NCBI RefSeq assembly: GCF_006716125.1
Contig: NZ_VFOM01000001.1
Location: 1,922,001 to 1,986,000, forward strand
DNA length: 64,000 nt
Source: Homoserinimonas aerilata
GTDB taxonomy: Bacteria; Actinomycetota; Actinomycetes; Actinomycetales; Microbacteriaceae
Reading direction: 5' to 3'
In this document: positions 25,354-35,459 of the stretch, one piece after another
How positions within the stretch are numbered: the stretch's first letter is position 1
Layout: each line of letters begins with the position of its first letter
Notes under the pieces: model-generated
The model's input: only the letters and a program-made list of their open reading frames with translations
The model's database searches: none
What the model was told of the DNA's origin: nothing
Made by a program: the position numbers and the translations under genes

Positions 25354-25364
25354 GCTCACAGGCC
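25354..25364. repeat. Right island boundary repeat (attR-like)
   Basis: GCTCACAGGCC, identical to 17472-17482. On the minus strand it contains the last codon and TGA stop of the tadC gene, so insertion at this point preserved tadC. Confidence 0.55.
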
Positions 25365-26297
25365 GCCAACGGTCGTCGTGACGACGGACACCATGAGCGG
25401 GGCAACGCCAAGCAGCATGAAGGCCGGCAGGATGCACAGCCCGAGCGGCAGCATGAGCGTCACCGAGAGGGTGGCTGCGCTGCGTTCTCCGTCTGCGCGG
25501 GCGCTGCGGCGCGCCTCCTCCGCCTGGGCTCGCAGGAGCGCCGCCGCCGGCACCCCTGCCCTGCGCGACAGCTCGAGCACCTCGTCGGCCTCGGCCGTTC
25601 CGCCGCCGAGGCCGCAGCGTTCGAGGGCGCGTTCGACGGTGGCGAGCGCCCGGTCGAGGGCTGCGCCGCCGGAGACGGCGACCGCGACGAGATCCAGGGC
25701 GATGCCGGGGTTGTGCTTGGTGGGTTCCGCGCCCGCCATGAGGCGGCGGTTCCAGGCGCGGGCGGCGACCATGAGTGCGACGCCGGCGACGAGGCACACG
25801 AGCCCGATGGGCGTGGTGAGGAGTGTGCCGACGGTGTCGAAGCCCAGGGCGAGGCCGAAGAGGATGCCGACGGTGGGGAGGGCGAGCACGAGTCGCGCCG
25901 TGGCGACGGGAGCGGCGAGCGCTGTCTCGCGGGCGCGGCGGGTCTGCGCCATGTCGCGGAGCGATCCGGCGAGCGCGTCGAGGGTCGAGGCGAGCGGCGC
26001 CCCGGTCTCGGTGGCAACCATCCAGGCGGCGGCGAGGCCCCGCCACAGTTCCGCGTCGGGTGGCGCTGGCCGGGCCGCGACCGCTGTCTCCGCCCGGGCG
26101 AGCACCGCATCCGGGATCGTCTCCCCCTCCGAGACGGCCTCCGCAACACGCACGACGCCCTCGGGCGCGCCCGCGGTCTCGGCGAGGTGGGCCCATGCGG
26201 AGGCGGGCGTGACGCCGGCCGAGAGCAGCACTCCCAGACGCTGCACGACGGCGGCGATGCGGTCGTCTGCGGGCCGCGCCCGGCGCATCCGGCTCAC
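25356..26297 (-). CDS. TadB/TadC-like type II secretion F-domain protein
   Basis: 313 aa. Several hydrophobic helices (ATARLVLALPTVGILFGLAL, IGLVCLVAGVALMVAA, SVTLMLPLGLCILPAFML). Two T2SSF-like motifs, GVLLSAGVTPASAW (about 27) and LVAVAVSGGAALDRAL (about 203), suggest a fusion of the TadB and TadC functions: an inner-membrane platform for Flp pilus assembly. Its ATG overlaps the tadA stop (ATGA). Its stop codon lies in the island attR repeat. Confidence 0.85.
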   Translation of the reverse strand: MSRMRRARPADDRIAAVVQRLGVLLSAGVTPASAWAHLAETAGAPEGVVRVAEAVSEGETIPDAVLARAETAVAARPAPPDAELWRGLAAAWMVATETGAPLASTLDALAGSLRDMAQTRRARETALAAPVATARLVLALPTVGILFGLALGFDTVGTLLTTPIGLVCLVAGVALMVAARAWNRRLMAGAEPTKHNPGIALDLVAVAVSGGAALDRALATVERALERCGLGGGTAEADEVLELSRRAGVPAAALLRAQAEEARRSARADGERSAATLSVTLMLPLGLCILPAFMLLGVAPLMVSVVTTTVGGL

Positions 26298-27370
26298 CGT
26301 TCGACGACGGCGAGACGGTCGCGCGCGTCGAGTTCGAAGCGGCCGACGTTGGCGAGCCTGCGCCTACCGCCCTCGCGCACGACATGCAGCACGGCGCCGA
26401 TGGCGCTGACCGCCTGCCGGGCGACCGCGGTCGGGCTCATTCCGGCGAGCGCGCCGAGTGCCTCGAGCCGGGCAGGAACGTCGGCCAGCGAGTTCGCGTG
26501 CAGCGTGCCGGCCCCTCCGTCGTGGCCGGTATTGAGCGCGGCGAGCAGTTCGCGCACCTCCGCGCCGCGGCATTCGCCGAGCACGAGCCTGTCGGGTCGC
26601 ATCCGCAGCGCTTCGCGAACGAGCCGTTCGAGGCCGATCTCGCCTGCCCCTTCCAGGTTCGCCTGCCGGGCCTCCAACGCGACGACGTGCGGGTGTTCGA
26701 TGCGCAGCTCGGCGACGTCCTCGATGGTGACGATGCGCTCATTCGCGGGCGCGAGGGCGAGCAGCGCCGACAGCAGGGTCGTCTTGCCGCTGCCGCCGGC
26801 GCCCGTGATGAGCAGGTTGCTGCGGCCTTCGACGAGCGAGGCGACGGATGCGATGGGTACGGTGTCGAAGAAGCCGTGCGTCTCGAGCTCGGTCACCCCC
26901 AGCCGTTCCACCCTGGGCAGCCGCACCGAGAGCAGGCTGCCACCGGTGGCGACGGGCGGCAGCACGGCGTGCACGCGGATGCCGCCGCCGAGGCGCACAT
27001 CGACGCAGGGTGCGGCCTCATCGATATGGCGGCCCCCTGCGGCGATGATCTTCACCACAAGCTCGCGCAGCTCCTGTTCGTCGCGAAAGGGGTGCTCGCA
27101 CCGCTCGGGCCCGCGGCCCCTGTCGACCCAGACGGCGCGGTGGCCGTTGACGAAGAGGTCGGTGACGGCGTCCTCGGCGAGCAGCCGGGTGAGCGGGCCG
27201 AACGCGTCGAGGCCTCCCCTGCTGCGGCCGACCCGCGGGACCTCGGCCCCGCCTCCGTCTGCCCCGTCCGGGTCGCGGTGCGGAACGAAGCGGGCCGCCA
27301 TTGCGGGCACCCTCTCCGCGGAGTCGCGGCGGTCGGTGGGTGCGGGGCGCTCGGGTACGAAGGCGGTCAT
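26294..27370 (-). CDS. TadA/CpaF-family secretion ATPase
   Basis: 358 aa. GspE/PilT-type ATPase: Walker A ITGAGGSGKTTLL, Asp box VTIEDVAELRIEHPHVV, Walker B RLVLGECRGAEVRELL and the His box GTLHANSLADVPARL. It powers Flp/Tad pilus assembly. The N-terminal region (1-60) is a Pro/Arg-rich extension. It is the first gene of the interrupted tad operon. A septum-site/CpaE-like gene, often found upstream in actinobacteria, is absent here. A TGTACCCCGTTT box lies 187 bp upstream. Confidence 0.93.
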   Translation of the reverse strand: MTAFVPERPAPTDRRDSAERVPAMAARFVPHRDPDGADGGGAEVPRVGRSRGGLDAFGPLTRLLAEDAVTDLFVNGHRAVWVDRGRGPERCEHPFRDEQELRELVVKIIAAGGRHIDEAAPCVDVRLGGGIRVHAVLPPVATGGSLLSVRLPRVERLGVTELETHGFFDTVPIASVASLVEGRSNLLITGAGGSGKTTLLSALLALAPANERIVTIEDVAELRIEHPHVVALEARQANLEGAGEIGLERLVREALRMRPDRLVLGECRGAEVRELLAALNTGHDGGAGTLHANSLADVPARLEALGALAGMSPTAVARQAVSAIGAVLHVVREGGRRRLANVGRFELDARDRLAVVER

Positions 27371-27556
27371 CCCCCGACGTTACGAACTGCGGCCTGCCCT
27401 CCGACGGCCTGTCACCGGATCAGGGGATGGCCCGTGCGAGCAGGTGGTTGGGGAGGAGAAGCTGCAGCAGATCACGAGCTCGTCCCCCGGATCTGAGCAA
27501 GACCCACTCCTGCTGCCAGCAGATTGCGTGACACCCCTCAAATGGGGGACAGTCGA

Positions 27557-27568
27557 TGTACCCCGTTT
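27557..27568. promoter_or_regulatory. TGTACCCCGTTT box upstream of tadA
   Basis: Twelve bases identical to the left half of the palindromic site upstream of the sensor kinase operon (43040-43051). Probably a binding site for the same regulator. Confidence 0.5.
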
Positions 27569-27937
27569 GTGCAATCTCCCCTCATCGCAGAAAGGGGGCA
27601 CTGCGCCGGATGTTACTGCCGTGACGGATGACGTCACATGAGACGAAACGGAGCCCGCCAACCGCGGCACCACGAGAACGCCCCCGGCAGGCCGGGCATC
27701 CGATTGCCAAACGACCCGTGCAAACATTCAACAAATGCCTGAGACTTCCCCGTGAATACGGGGCAATCGACGCAATCGAGACGGATGCCCCACTCAAGCG
27801 CGAAGCCGCGCCACGAAAGGTGCCGGTTAAAAGAAGAGGGGCGGCGCCCGTTGGGGGGAACTGGCGCCGCCACAGCGGCGCATGATTGGGGGGAATCATT
27901 GTGCGCCGCAAGCCGAATTGACATCCGGTTCCTTGAG

Positions 27938-27945
27938 TGTACCCC
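27938..27945. promoter_or_regulatory. TGTACCCC box in the acs leader
   Basis: Octamer identical to the boxes upstream of the CAP gene, the kinase operon and tadA. It lies 13 nt after a TTGACA hexamer (27919-27924) and so could overlap the acs promoter. Confidence 0.4.
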
Positions 27946-28049
27946 ACCAAGCTTTGCGCACAAGAGGGAAAACTGGGAATCCACTAGTCTCGTTCTGGTT
28001 ACGCCAATCGTGGGCCGCAATTCGCACGCAAAGGAGCGACGAAAACCCT

Positions 28050-30041
<1,992 letters not shown>

Positions 30042-30075
30042 GTGGGGGCTCCCGCGCTCAAGCGGCGGGATCTCT

Positions 30076-30120
30076 CGCTGGTCGAGGCGTCGCGCCCCAG
30101 CGCGACAGTCTCGAGACCAG
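30076..30120. repeat. Family-G palindromic repeat, copy 1
   Basis: CGCTGGTCGAGGCG at the left and AGTCTCGAGACCAG at the right pair around a GCGCCCCAGCGC centre. It lies 34 bp after the acs stop and converges on the ridA 3' end. Other copies lie inside dnaX. Confidence 0.75.
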
Positions 30121-30134
30121 CCCGCGAGTGCCCG

Positions 30135-30611
30135 TCAGGCGAACTCGAGGATGAGTTCGACCTCCACGGGCGAGTCGAGCGGCAGCACGGCGACGCCGAC
30201 GGCACTGCGGGCGTGCTGGCCTGCTTCGCCGAAGATCTCGCCGAGCACTTCGGATGCCCCATTGATGACTCCGGGCTGGCCGGTGAATGCGGGGTCGGAT
30301 GCGACGAAGCCGACGACCTTGACGACGCGCGTCACGCGGTCGAGCGAGCCGATGACCGACTCTGCTGCGGCGAGCGCGTTGAGTGCGCACTGGCGGGCGT
30401 AGCCTTTGGCGTCGTCCGCGGGCACGAGCCCGTGGCCGTCGCCGACCTTGCCCGTCGCGGGCAGTGCGCCGGAGACGAACGGCAGCTGCCCCGAGGTGAA
30501 GACCTGGTTGCCGCTGACGACCGCCGGTACGTAGGCGGCGACGGGCTTGGTGACCTCGGGCAGGGTGATTCCCAGCTCGGCGAGGCGGTTCTCGATCGAC
30601 ATCGTGCTCAT
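30135..30611 (-). CDS. RidA/YjgF-family imine deaminase
   Basis: 158 aa. The RidA fold signature is present in outline: VSGNQVFTSGQLPFVSG, ARQCALNALAAAES and SAVGVAVLPLDSPVEVELILEF. The canonical catalytic Arg region reads HARSAVGV here. It deaminates reactive enamine/imine intermediates from PLP enzymes. A DUF4177 gene ends 10 bp upstream on the same strand, so the two form an operon divergent from the PBP gene. Confidence 0.85.
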   Translation of the reverse strand: MSTMSIENRLAELGITLPEVTKPVAAYVPAVVSGNQVFTSGQLPFVSGALPATGKVGDGHGLVPADDAKGYARQCALNALAAAESVIGSLDRVTRVVKVVGFVASDPAFTGQPGVINGASEVLGEIFGEAGQHARSAVGVAVLPLDSPVEVELILEFA

Positions 30612-30621
30612 CCTTCGATTG

Positions 30622-30783
30622 TCATTCTGCGGGCTGGATCGGGCGCTTCATGTAGGCGACGAGGCCGCCCTCCGGGCCGGTGACGACCTGCACGAGCTCC
30701 CAGCCCTCAGAACCCCAGTTGTTGAGAATCGCGGCCGTGTTGTGAATCATCAGCGGCGTGGTGAGGTACTCCCATGCTTGCAT
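30622..30783 (-). CDS. DUF4177-family small protein
   Basis: 53 aa: MQAWEYLTTPLMIHN, then NNWGSEGWELVQVVTGPEG and VAYMKRPI. The motif WExxT...LNxxGxxGWELV is typical of DUF4177, which has no known biochemical role. It lies directly upstream of ridA. No strong SD was seen before the ATG. Confidence 0.8.
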   Translation of the reverse strand: MQAWEYLTTPLMIHNTAAILNNWGSEGWELVQVVTGPEGGLVAYMKRPIQPAE

Positions 30784-30821
30784 TTCGGCATCCGTTCAGG
30801 GTTTGACAGGTTTCCATCCCC

Positions 30822-30827
30822 TACCCT
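30822..30827 (+). promoter_or_regulatory. Putative -10 box of leaderless PBP gene
   Basis: TACCCT, 7 nt before the ATG of the PBP gene. A TTGACA at 30803 is too close (13-nt spacer) to be its partner. Confidence 0.45.
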
Positions 30828-30834
30828 AGAGGCT

Positions 30835-33396
30835 ATGTCTGCCCCCACATCGAAGCGTTCGGGTGCCTTCGGCGCCCTCGCAGGATTCCTTGGACTGAGC
30901 GTGCTCGCCGGTGTCCTCGTCACCGCGCTCGTCACTCCGGCTCTGGCGGTGACGGGAATGGCCGCCAAGGGCGGAGTCGACGTCTTCAACAGCCTGCCCG
31001 AGTTCCTCGAACTGAACCAGCTGTCCCAGCGCAACACCATCTTCGGCCTCAACGGCGCCGGTGAGAGCGTTCCGATCGCCCAGATCTACGACCAGAACCG
31101 CCAGGAGGTCTCCTCCGATGAGGTGTCGCAGTTCCTGAAGGATGCGCTGGTCGCCGGCGAGGACCGCCGCTTCTACGAGCACGGCGGCGTCGACATGGCG
31201 TCGATCATCCGTGCCGGCATCGGCAACATCATCGGCGGTGGCATCGAGAGTGGTGCGTCGACGCTGACGATGCAGCTGGTCAAGAACATCAAGATCCAGG
31301 CTGCGTTGAATGAGCCGACGAAGGCGCTGCGCGACGCGAAGTATGCGGAGGCCCAGGAGCAGTCCATCCAGCGCAAGCTGCAGGAGGCGAAGCTCGCGAT
31401 CGGCCTCGAGAAGAAGTACACGAAGGACGAGATCCTGCTCGCCTACCTCAACATCGCCGGCTTCGGTGGCAACACCTACGGCGTGCAGGCGGCCGCGCAG
31501 GAGTACTTCTCCGTGTCTGCGAAGGATCTCACCCTCGCGCAGGCGGCCAGCCTGATCGCGACCGTGCAGACGCCGAGCTATATGAGCCTCAACAGCGAGG
31601 AGAACTTCGAGCGCAACAAGTCGCGTCGCGACAATGTCGTGCTCAAGAACATGTTCGAGCTCGGCTACATCGACAAGGCCCAGTACGACGAGGCGGTCGC
31701 AACCCCCATCACGGTCGCCTACAGCGCGCCGAGCAACGGCTGCATGTATGCGGCCACCGGCCCGTTCTTCTGCGACTACATCACCAAGCTGGTGCCTGAG
31801 CTGACGATGCTCGGCTCCACCGCGGAGGAGCGCCAGGCGAACTGGAAGCGCGGCGGCTACTCCGTCTACACCTCGCTCGTGGTCGACCAGCAGAACCATG
31901 CTCAGGCAGTTCTCGAGCAGCAGGCTCCCAATAACGAGAGCCGCATGGAGCTCGGTGCGGCCGCCAATGTCGTCGAGCCGGGCACCGGCCGCATTCGGGT
32001 GATGGCCCAGAACAAGACCTTCAACAACTCCCTCGACGGCGGCGGCGCGGTGGCGACAGCCGTCAACTTCAGCACGGATGTCCAGTACGGCGGATCGACA
32101 GGCTTCCAGCCCGGATCGACCTACAAGATCTTCACGCTTGCCACGTGGCTGAAGTCGGGCCATGGCCTCAACGAGGTCGTGAACGGGTCACGACGAATCT
32201 TCCAGCAGTCGAACTTCAAGGTCAGCTGCGGTGATCCCTTCGCGGGAACCTACGACCCGCCGAACTACGGTGGTGGCGGCGGCGGCACCAGCACGGTGCT
32301 GCAGGCGACCGCGAACTCCTACAACATCGCCTTCATCGCCATGGCGGAGAAGCTCGACCAGTGCGAGATCCGCGACACTGCAGAGTCGATGGGAGTTCAC
32401 CGCGCCGACAACGGCGACCTCCAGTACAACCCGGCAACCATCCTCGGAACCAACGAGATCGCGCCCCTGACGATGGCTGCGGCCGTGGCGACGATCGGCG
32501 CGGGAGGCCTCTACTGCAAGCCGACCGCCATCGACAAGATCGTGGATGCGAGTGGCACAGATCTCGGCGGCCAGAAGCGCGAGTGCACGCAGGCACTCAG
32601 CCCTGAGATCAGCTCTGCTGTCGCCTACGCCCTGAAGCGAGTGGTCACCAACGGTTCGGGCTCCGCCTCGAACCCCCATGACGGCATTGAGGTCGCCGGC
32701 AAGACGGGAACAACCGATGGCGCAGAGGACACCTGGATGATCGGCGCCACCTCCACCAACGGGCTCGCCGTGTGGGTCGGAAACATCAACGGCAAGACGA
32801 ACCTGAACAGGATCTACTTCGCCGGCGGCCGAGGCGACACGGCCCGGCACCGCATCTTCAAGCCCATCATCCAGGCGCTCGACGGACAGTTCGGCGGCGC
32901 GCCGTACGCGGACCCGCCCGCCCAGCTGCTCTCCGGTCAGGGTGCGATCGTGCCCGATGTGACGGGGCAGTCGCCGGAGCAGGCGAAGAGCGTGATCGAG
33001 GGTCTCGGCTTCGAGTTCTCCATCGCCGGTGAGGTCAGCTCGCGCTACCCGAAGGGAGCCGTCGGCGGCACCGACCCGGGCCCCGGCAGCACTCTCCCGC
33101 GTGGCAGCACCATCAGCGTGTACACGAGCCTCGGCAACGTGGTCACGATGCCCGATGTGACGAACAAGGGGTACGACTTCGAAGAGGCGAAGAGACAGCT
33201 GGGCGGGAGCTACACGAACGTGAAGAAGGCCGATGAGATGACAACAGACCCGAGCAAGGTCGGCACCGTCATCTCGTCGAACCCTGCTCCCGGAAGCGAT
33301 GTCGCGCCCGAGAACGAGGTCACCCTCGGCGTCGGCAAGCTGGCCGACACCGACAAGGGCCCGGGCAAGGACAAAGCGCCCGGCGGTAACGGCTGA
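30835..33396 (+). CDS. Bifunctional class A penicillin-binding protein with PASTA domains
   Basis: 853 aa. N-terminal membrane anchor (about 14-38), GT51 transglycosylase (EDRRFYEHGGVD, then GGASTLTMQLVKN-like IESGASTLTMQLVKN), and a transpeptidase domain with SxxK (GSTYKIFT), SxN (ANSYNIAF) and KTG (AGKTGTTDGAED). Two PASTA domains follow (IVPDVTGQSPEQAKS and TMPDVTNKGYDFEEAKR) plus a Gly/Lys tail. It polymerises and cross-links peptidoglycan, like actinobacterial PonA1/PonA2 types. A metallophosphatase gene follows 3 bp later. Confidence 0.95.
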   Translation: MSAPTSKRSGAFGALAGFLGLSVLAGVLVTALVTPALAVTGMAAKGGVDVFNSLPEFLELNQLSQRNTIFGLNGAGESVPIAQIYDQNRQEVSSDEVSQFLKDALVAGEDRRFYEHGGVDMASIIRAGIGNIIGGGIESGASTLTMQLVKNIKIQAALNEPTKALRDAKYAEAQEQSIQRKLQEAKLAIGLEKKYTKDEILLAYLNIAGFGGNTYGVQAAAQEYFSVSAKDLTLAQAASLIATVQTPSYMSLNSEENFERNKSRRDNVVLKNMFELGYIDKAQYDEAVATPITVAYSAPSNGCMYAATGPFFCDYITKLVPELTMLGSTAEERQANWKRGGYSVYTSLVVDQQNHAQAVLEQQAPNNESRMELGAAANVVEPGTGRIRVMAQNKTFNNSLDGGGAVATAVNFSTDVQYGGSTGFQPGSTYKIFTLATWLKSGHGLNEVVNGSRRIFQQSNFKVSCGDPFAGTYDPPNYGGGGGGTSTVLQATANSYNIAFIAMAEKLDQCEIRDTAESMGVHRADNGDLQYNPATILGTNEIAPLTMAAAVATIGAGGLYCKPTAIDKIVDASGTDLGGQKRECTQALSPEISSAVAYALKRVVTNGSGSASNPHDGIEVAGKTGTTDGAEDTWMIGATSTNGLAVWVGNINGKTNLNRIYFAGGRGDTARHRIFKPIIQALDGQFGGAPYADPPAQLLSGQGAIVPDVTGQSPEQAKSVIEGLGFEFSIAGEVSSRYPKGAVGGTDPGPGSTLPRGSTISVYTSLGNVVTMPDVTNKGYDFEEAKRQLGGSYTNVKKADEMTTDPSKVGTVISSNPAPGSDVAPENEVTLGVGKLADTDKGPGKDKAPGGNG

Positions 33397-33398
33397 GC

Positions 33399-34370
33399 AT
33401 GGGAGCCTCCACGACATCCGGTAGGGCAGTCGGCGCGGCTCTCGGCGCGCTGGCCGCGACAGGAGCGGCGGCGTTCGCCTGGGGTTCGCTCGTCGAGCGC
33501 AACAGCTTCACCGTGCGCCACGAGACCCTGCCGGTGCTAGACCCGGGAGCCTCGCCCATCCGGATGCTGCACCTGAGCGACATGCACATGGCACCGTGGC
33601 AGCGTGCCAAGCAGGAGTGGGTGCGCAGCCTCGCCCGCCTCTCCCCCGACTTCGTCGTGAGCACGGGCGACTGCTTCGGTCATGTCGATGCGCTCGAGGC
33701 GATCGAATACGCGCTCGAGCCGCTCGCGGGCATCCCGGGCGTCTTCGTGCACGGGTCGAACGACTACTTCGGCCCGACCCTGAAGAACCCGCTCAGCTAT
33801 CTGGGTGGGCCGTCGGGCCACGGGGGGCAGCCCGCGCACCTCGACACGGCCGGCCTGGAGTCGTTCTTCGACTCGCTCGGCTGGACCGATCTGAACAATG
33901 CGGCGTTCGGCGCCACCGTGAAGGGCTCGCCGCTGGAGTTCATCGGAACGGGCGACGCCCACCGAGGCTGGGATCGCCTCGAGCTGCTGCCCGGCGCGCT
34001 CGACGAGCTGCGCGAGCAGGCGGAGCCGACGGATGGCCCGGCCGACCGCGAGGCCGTGACGATCGGCGTCACCCACGCCCCCTACCAGCGCGTGCTCGAC
34101 TCCTTCGTCACGCACGGCACCGAGGTCATCTTCGCCGGCCACACGCACGGCGGCCAGGTCTGCGTGCCCGGTATCGGCGCGCTGGTCACGAACTGCGACC
34201 TGCCGCGCGACAAGGCGAGCGGGCTCAGCCTGTGGCGGCACGCGCTCGGGTCGGCGTTCCTGAACGTCTCCGCGGGCATCGGCACGTCCATCTACGCCCC
34301 GGTTCGTTTCGCCTGCAGGCCGGAGGCGGTGCTCGTGACATTGACGGGCACGGATATCGGCTATTCTTGA
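33399..34370 (+). CDS. Membrane-anchored metallophosphoesterase
   Basis: 323 aa. Calcineurin-like metal ligands: LHLSDMHMAPW (DxH), VVSTGDCFG (GD), VHGSNDYFG (GNxx variant with Asn), THAPYQRV and FAGHTHGGQVC (GHxH). One N-terminal hydrophobic segment (about 9-30) should anchor it with the catalytic domain outside or at the membrane. It begins 3 bp after the PBP stop, so the two are co-transcribed, suggesting an envelope role. The substrate is unknown. Confidence 0.9.
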   Translation: MGASTTSGRAVGAALGALAATGAAAFAWGSLVERNSFTVRHETLPVLDPGASPIRMLHLSDMHMAPWQRAKQEWVRSLARLSPDFVVSTGDCFGHVDALEAIEYALEPLAGIPGVFVHGSNDYFGPTLKNPLSYLGGPSGHGGQPAHLDTAGLESFFDSLGWTDLNNAAFGATVKGSPLEFIGTGDAHRGWDRLELLPGALDELREQAEPTDGPADREAVTIGVTHAPYQRVLDSFVTHGTEVIFAGHTHGGQVCVPGIGALVTNCDLPRDKASGLSLWRHALGSAFLNVSAGIGTSIYAPVRFACRPEAVLVTLTGTDIGYS

Positions 34371-34407
34371 TGAGGTTCCGCTAGACCTTGGTCGAGCGGA
34401 GGCAGCT

Positions 34408-34484
<77 letters not shown>

Positions 34485-34490
34485 AATGAG

Positions 34491-34517
34491 AAAGGGACCC
34501 CCACGGGGGTCCCTTTC
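34491..34517. terminator. Strong intrinsic terminator, probably bidirectional
   Basis: AAAGGGACCCCC pairs with GGGGGTCCCTTT (12 bp) around a tiny loop, followed by CTTG. It separates tRNA-Pro from the convergent histidine kinase gene and could stop transcription from both sides. Confidence 0.85.
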
Positions 34518-34535
34518 TTGTTCACCGCCCTGAAC

Positions 34536-35459
34536 TCACCGCAGCGGCAGGCGAAGGGTTGCCACGCTTCCGGAGCCCTCGACCGAGCGCAGCACAACAT
34601 CGCCGCCGTGGCGCGCGAGCACCGTGGCGACCAGGGTGAGCCCGAGGCCCGAACCCGAGACGTCGCGCGCGTTCTGTGCGCGGGCGAGCTCATCGAAGAC
34701 GGCAGGAAGATCGGATGCCGGCACACCGCGCCCGGCGTCGGCCACCTCGATGACCGCCCACCCGTCCTGTTCGCGCAGTCGCACCTCGATCGGGCCGTCC
34801 GAAGAGTACTTCGCCGCATTGCCGAGCACATTGTCGACCGCGATGGAGAGCAGATCGAGGTCGGCGGAGACCAGCGGCACCGGCCACGGAACCCGGGTGA
34901 CGGCGAGACTCATGCGCGCCCCCGCCGCAGCATCCTGCTGCCCGAGCGCGGCGATCGCCTCGGCGAGCACGTTCTCAAGATCGACCTGCTCCCGCTCGAG
35001 CGGCCGAGTCTCGAGCTCTGCGAGTTTGCGCAGATCGCGCACCAGAACGCTGAGCTTGCGCGCCTGGGCGTCGACGGCCTGCCATGGCGCGGAATCCTCG
35101 CCGCTGGCCGCAGCGGTCGCCCGGATGGCCGTGAGCGGGTTCTTCAGCTCATGGTCGAGGCGGGCCAGGAAGCGACGGTGGTTGCTGCGCTCCTGCTCCG
35201 TTCCGGCGTCGAAGCCGTCGCTGCGGGCAGCATCGAGGCGAGCGACGTCGTGCCGGCGCCGGCTGCGCACCGCCATGACCAGCCCACAGGCGGTACTCAG
35301 GAGCACTCCGCCGACGAGGAACACAGCGGGGAGTGCGATGCCGAGCTGAAGCATCCGGCGCTCCCCCAACAAGAACAGCACCCCGGCTATCACCAGCCCG
35401 AGCACCAGCGGCGCACACACGACCGCACCCGCGACCACACGGCGACCCACGCGGCTCAT
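34536..35459 (-). CDS. Sensor histidine kinase (OmpR partner)
   Basis: 307 aa. Two N-terminal membrane helices (about 9-30 and 40-60), H-box RFLARLDHELKNPLTAIRA (His about residue 102), N-box DNVLGNAAKYSSDG, and G boxes VADAGRGVP and SGSGLGLTLVATVL. No extracellular sensor domain is present; only a short loop faces outside. The ATG overlaps the upstream response regulator stop (ATGA). It should phosphorylate that regulator. Confidence 0.93.
   Translation of the reverse strand: MSRVGRRVVAGAVVCAPLVLGLVIAGVLFLLGERRMLQLGIALPAVFLVGGVLLSTACGLVMAVRSRRRHDVARLDAARSDGFDAGTEQERSNHRRFLARLDHELKNPLTAIRATAAASGEDSAPWQAVDAQARKLSVLVRDLRKLAELETRPLEREQVDLENVLAEAIAALGQQDAAAGARMSLAVTRVPWPVPLVSADLDLLSIAVDNVLGNAAKYSSDGPIEVRLREQDGWAVIEVADAGRGVPASDLPAVFDELARAQNARDVSGSGLGLTLVATVLARHGGDVVLRSVEGSGSVATLRLPLR

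Larger units (their letters stand above)
17472..25364. mobile_element. Genomic island inserted in the tad locus
   Basis: About 7.9 kb. It separates the DUF4244/TadE genes (ending upstream at 17323) from TadC/TadA (25356 onward), which are adjacent in the usual actinobacterial tad operon. An 11-bp direct repeat (GCTCACAGGCC) bounds it, and the right copy overlaps the tadC stop codon. The cargo is defence-like: a large P-loop ATPase with a partner gene, a Dam-type methyltransferase, a ParB-like protein and a decayed hipA. Base and codon use is visibly less GC-rich than in the flanks. No integrase or transposase is present, so movement would need help in trans, or the integrase has been lost. 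Confidence 0.65.
27371..28049. other. Divergent regulatory region between tadA and acs
   Basis: 679 bp without a credible gene. It contains a CCCCTCAAATGGGG hairpin (27534-27547), the TGTACCCCGTTT box (27557), a TGACGTCA palindrome (27628), two strong adjacent hairpins (27840-27871 with 9-bp arms GGCGGCGCC, and 27875-27909), a TTGACA hexamer (27919) and a second TGTACCCC (27938). The size and the number of dyads point to elaborate control of acs, tadA or both. Confidence 0.6.

Noticed and set aside
30803..30808. TTGACA as -35 of the PBP promoter
   Set aside because: The spacer to the TACCCT box is only 13 bp; a consensus spacer is about 17. It may be chance.
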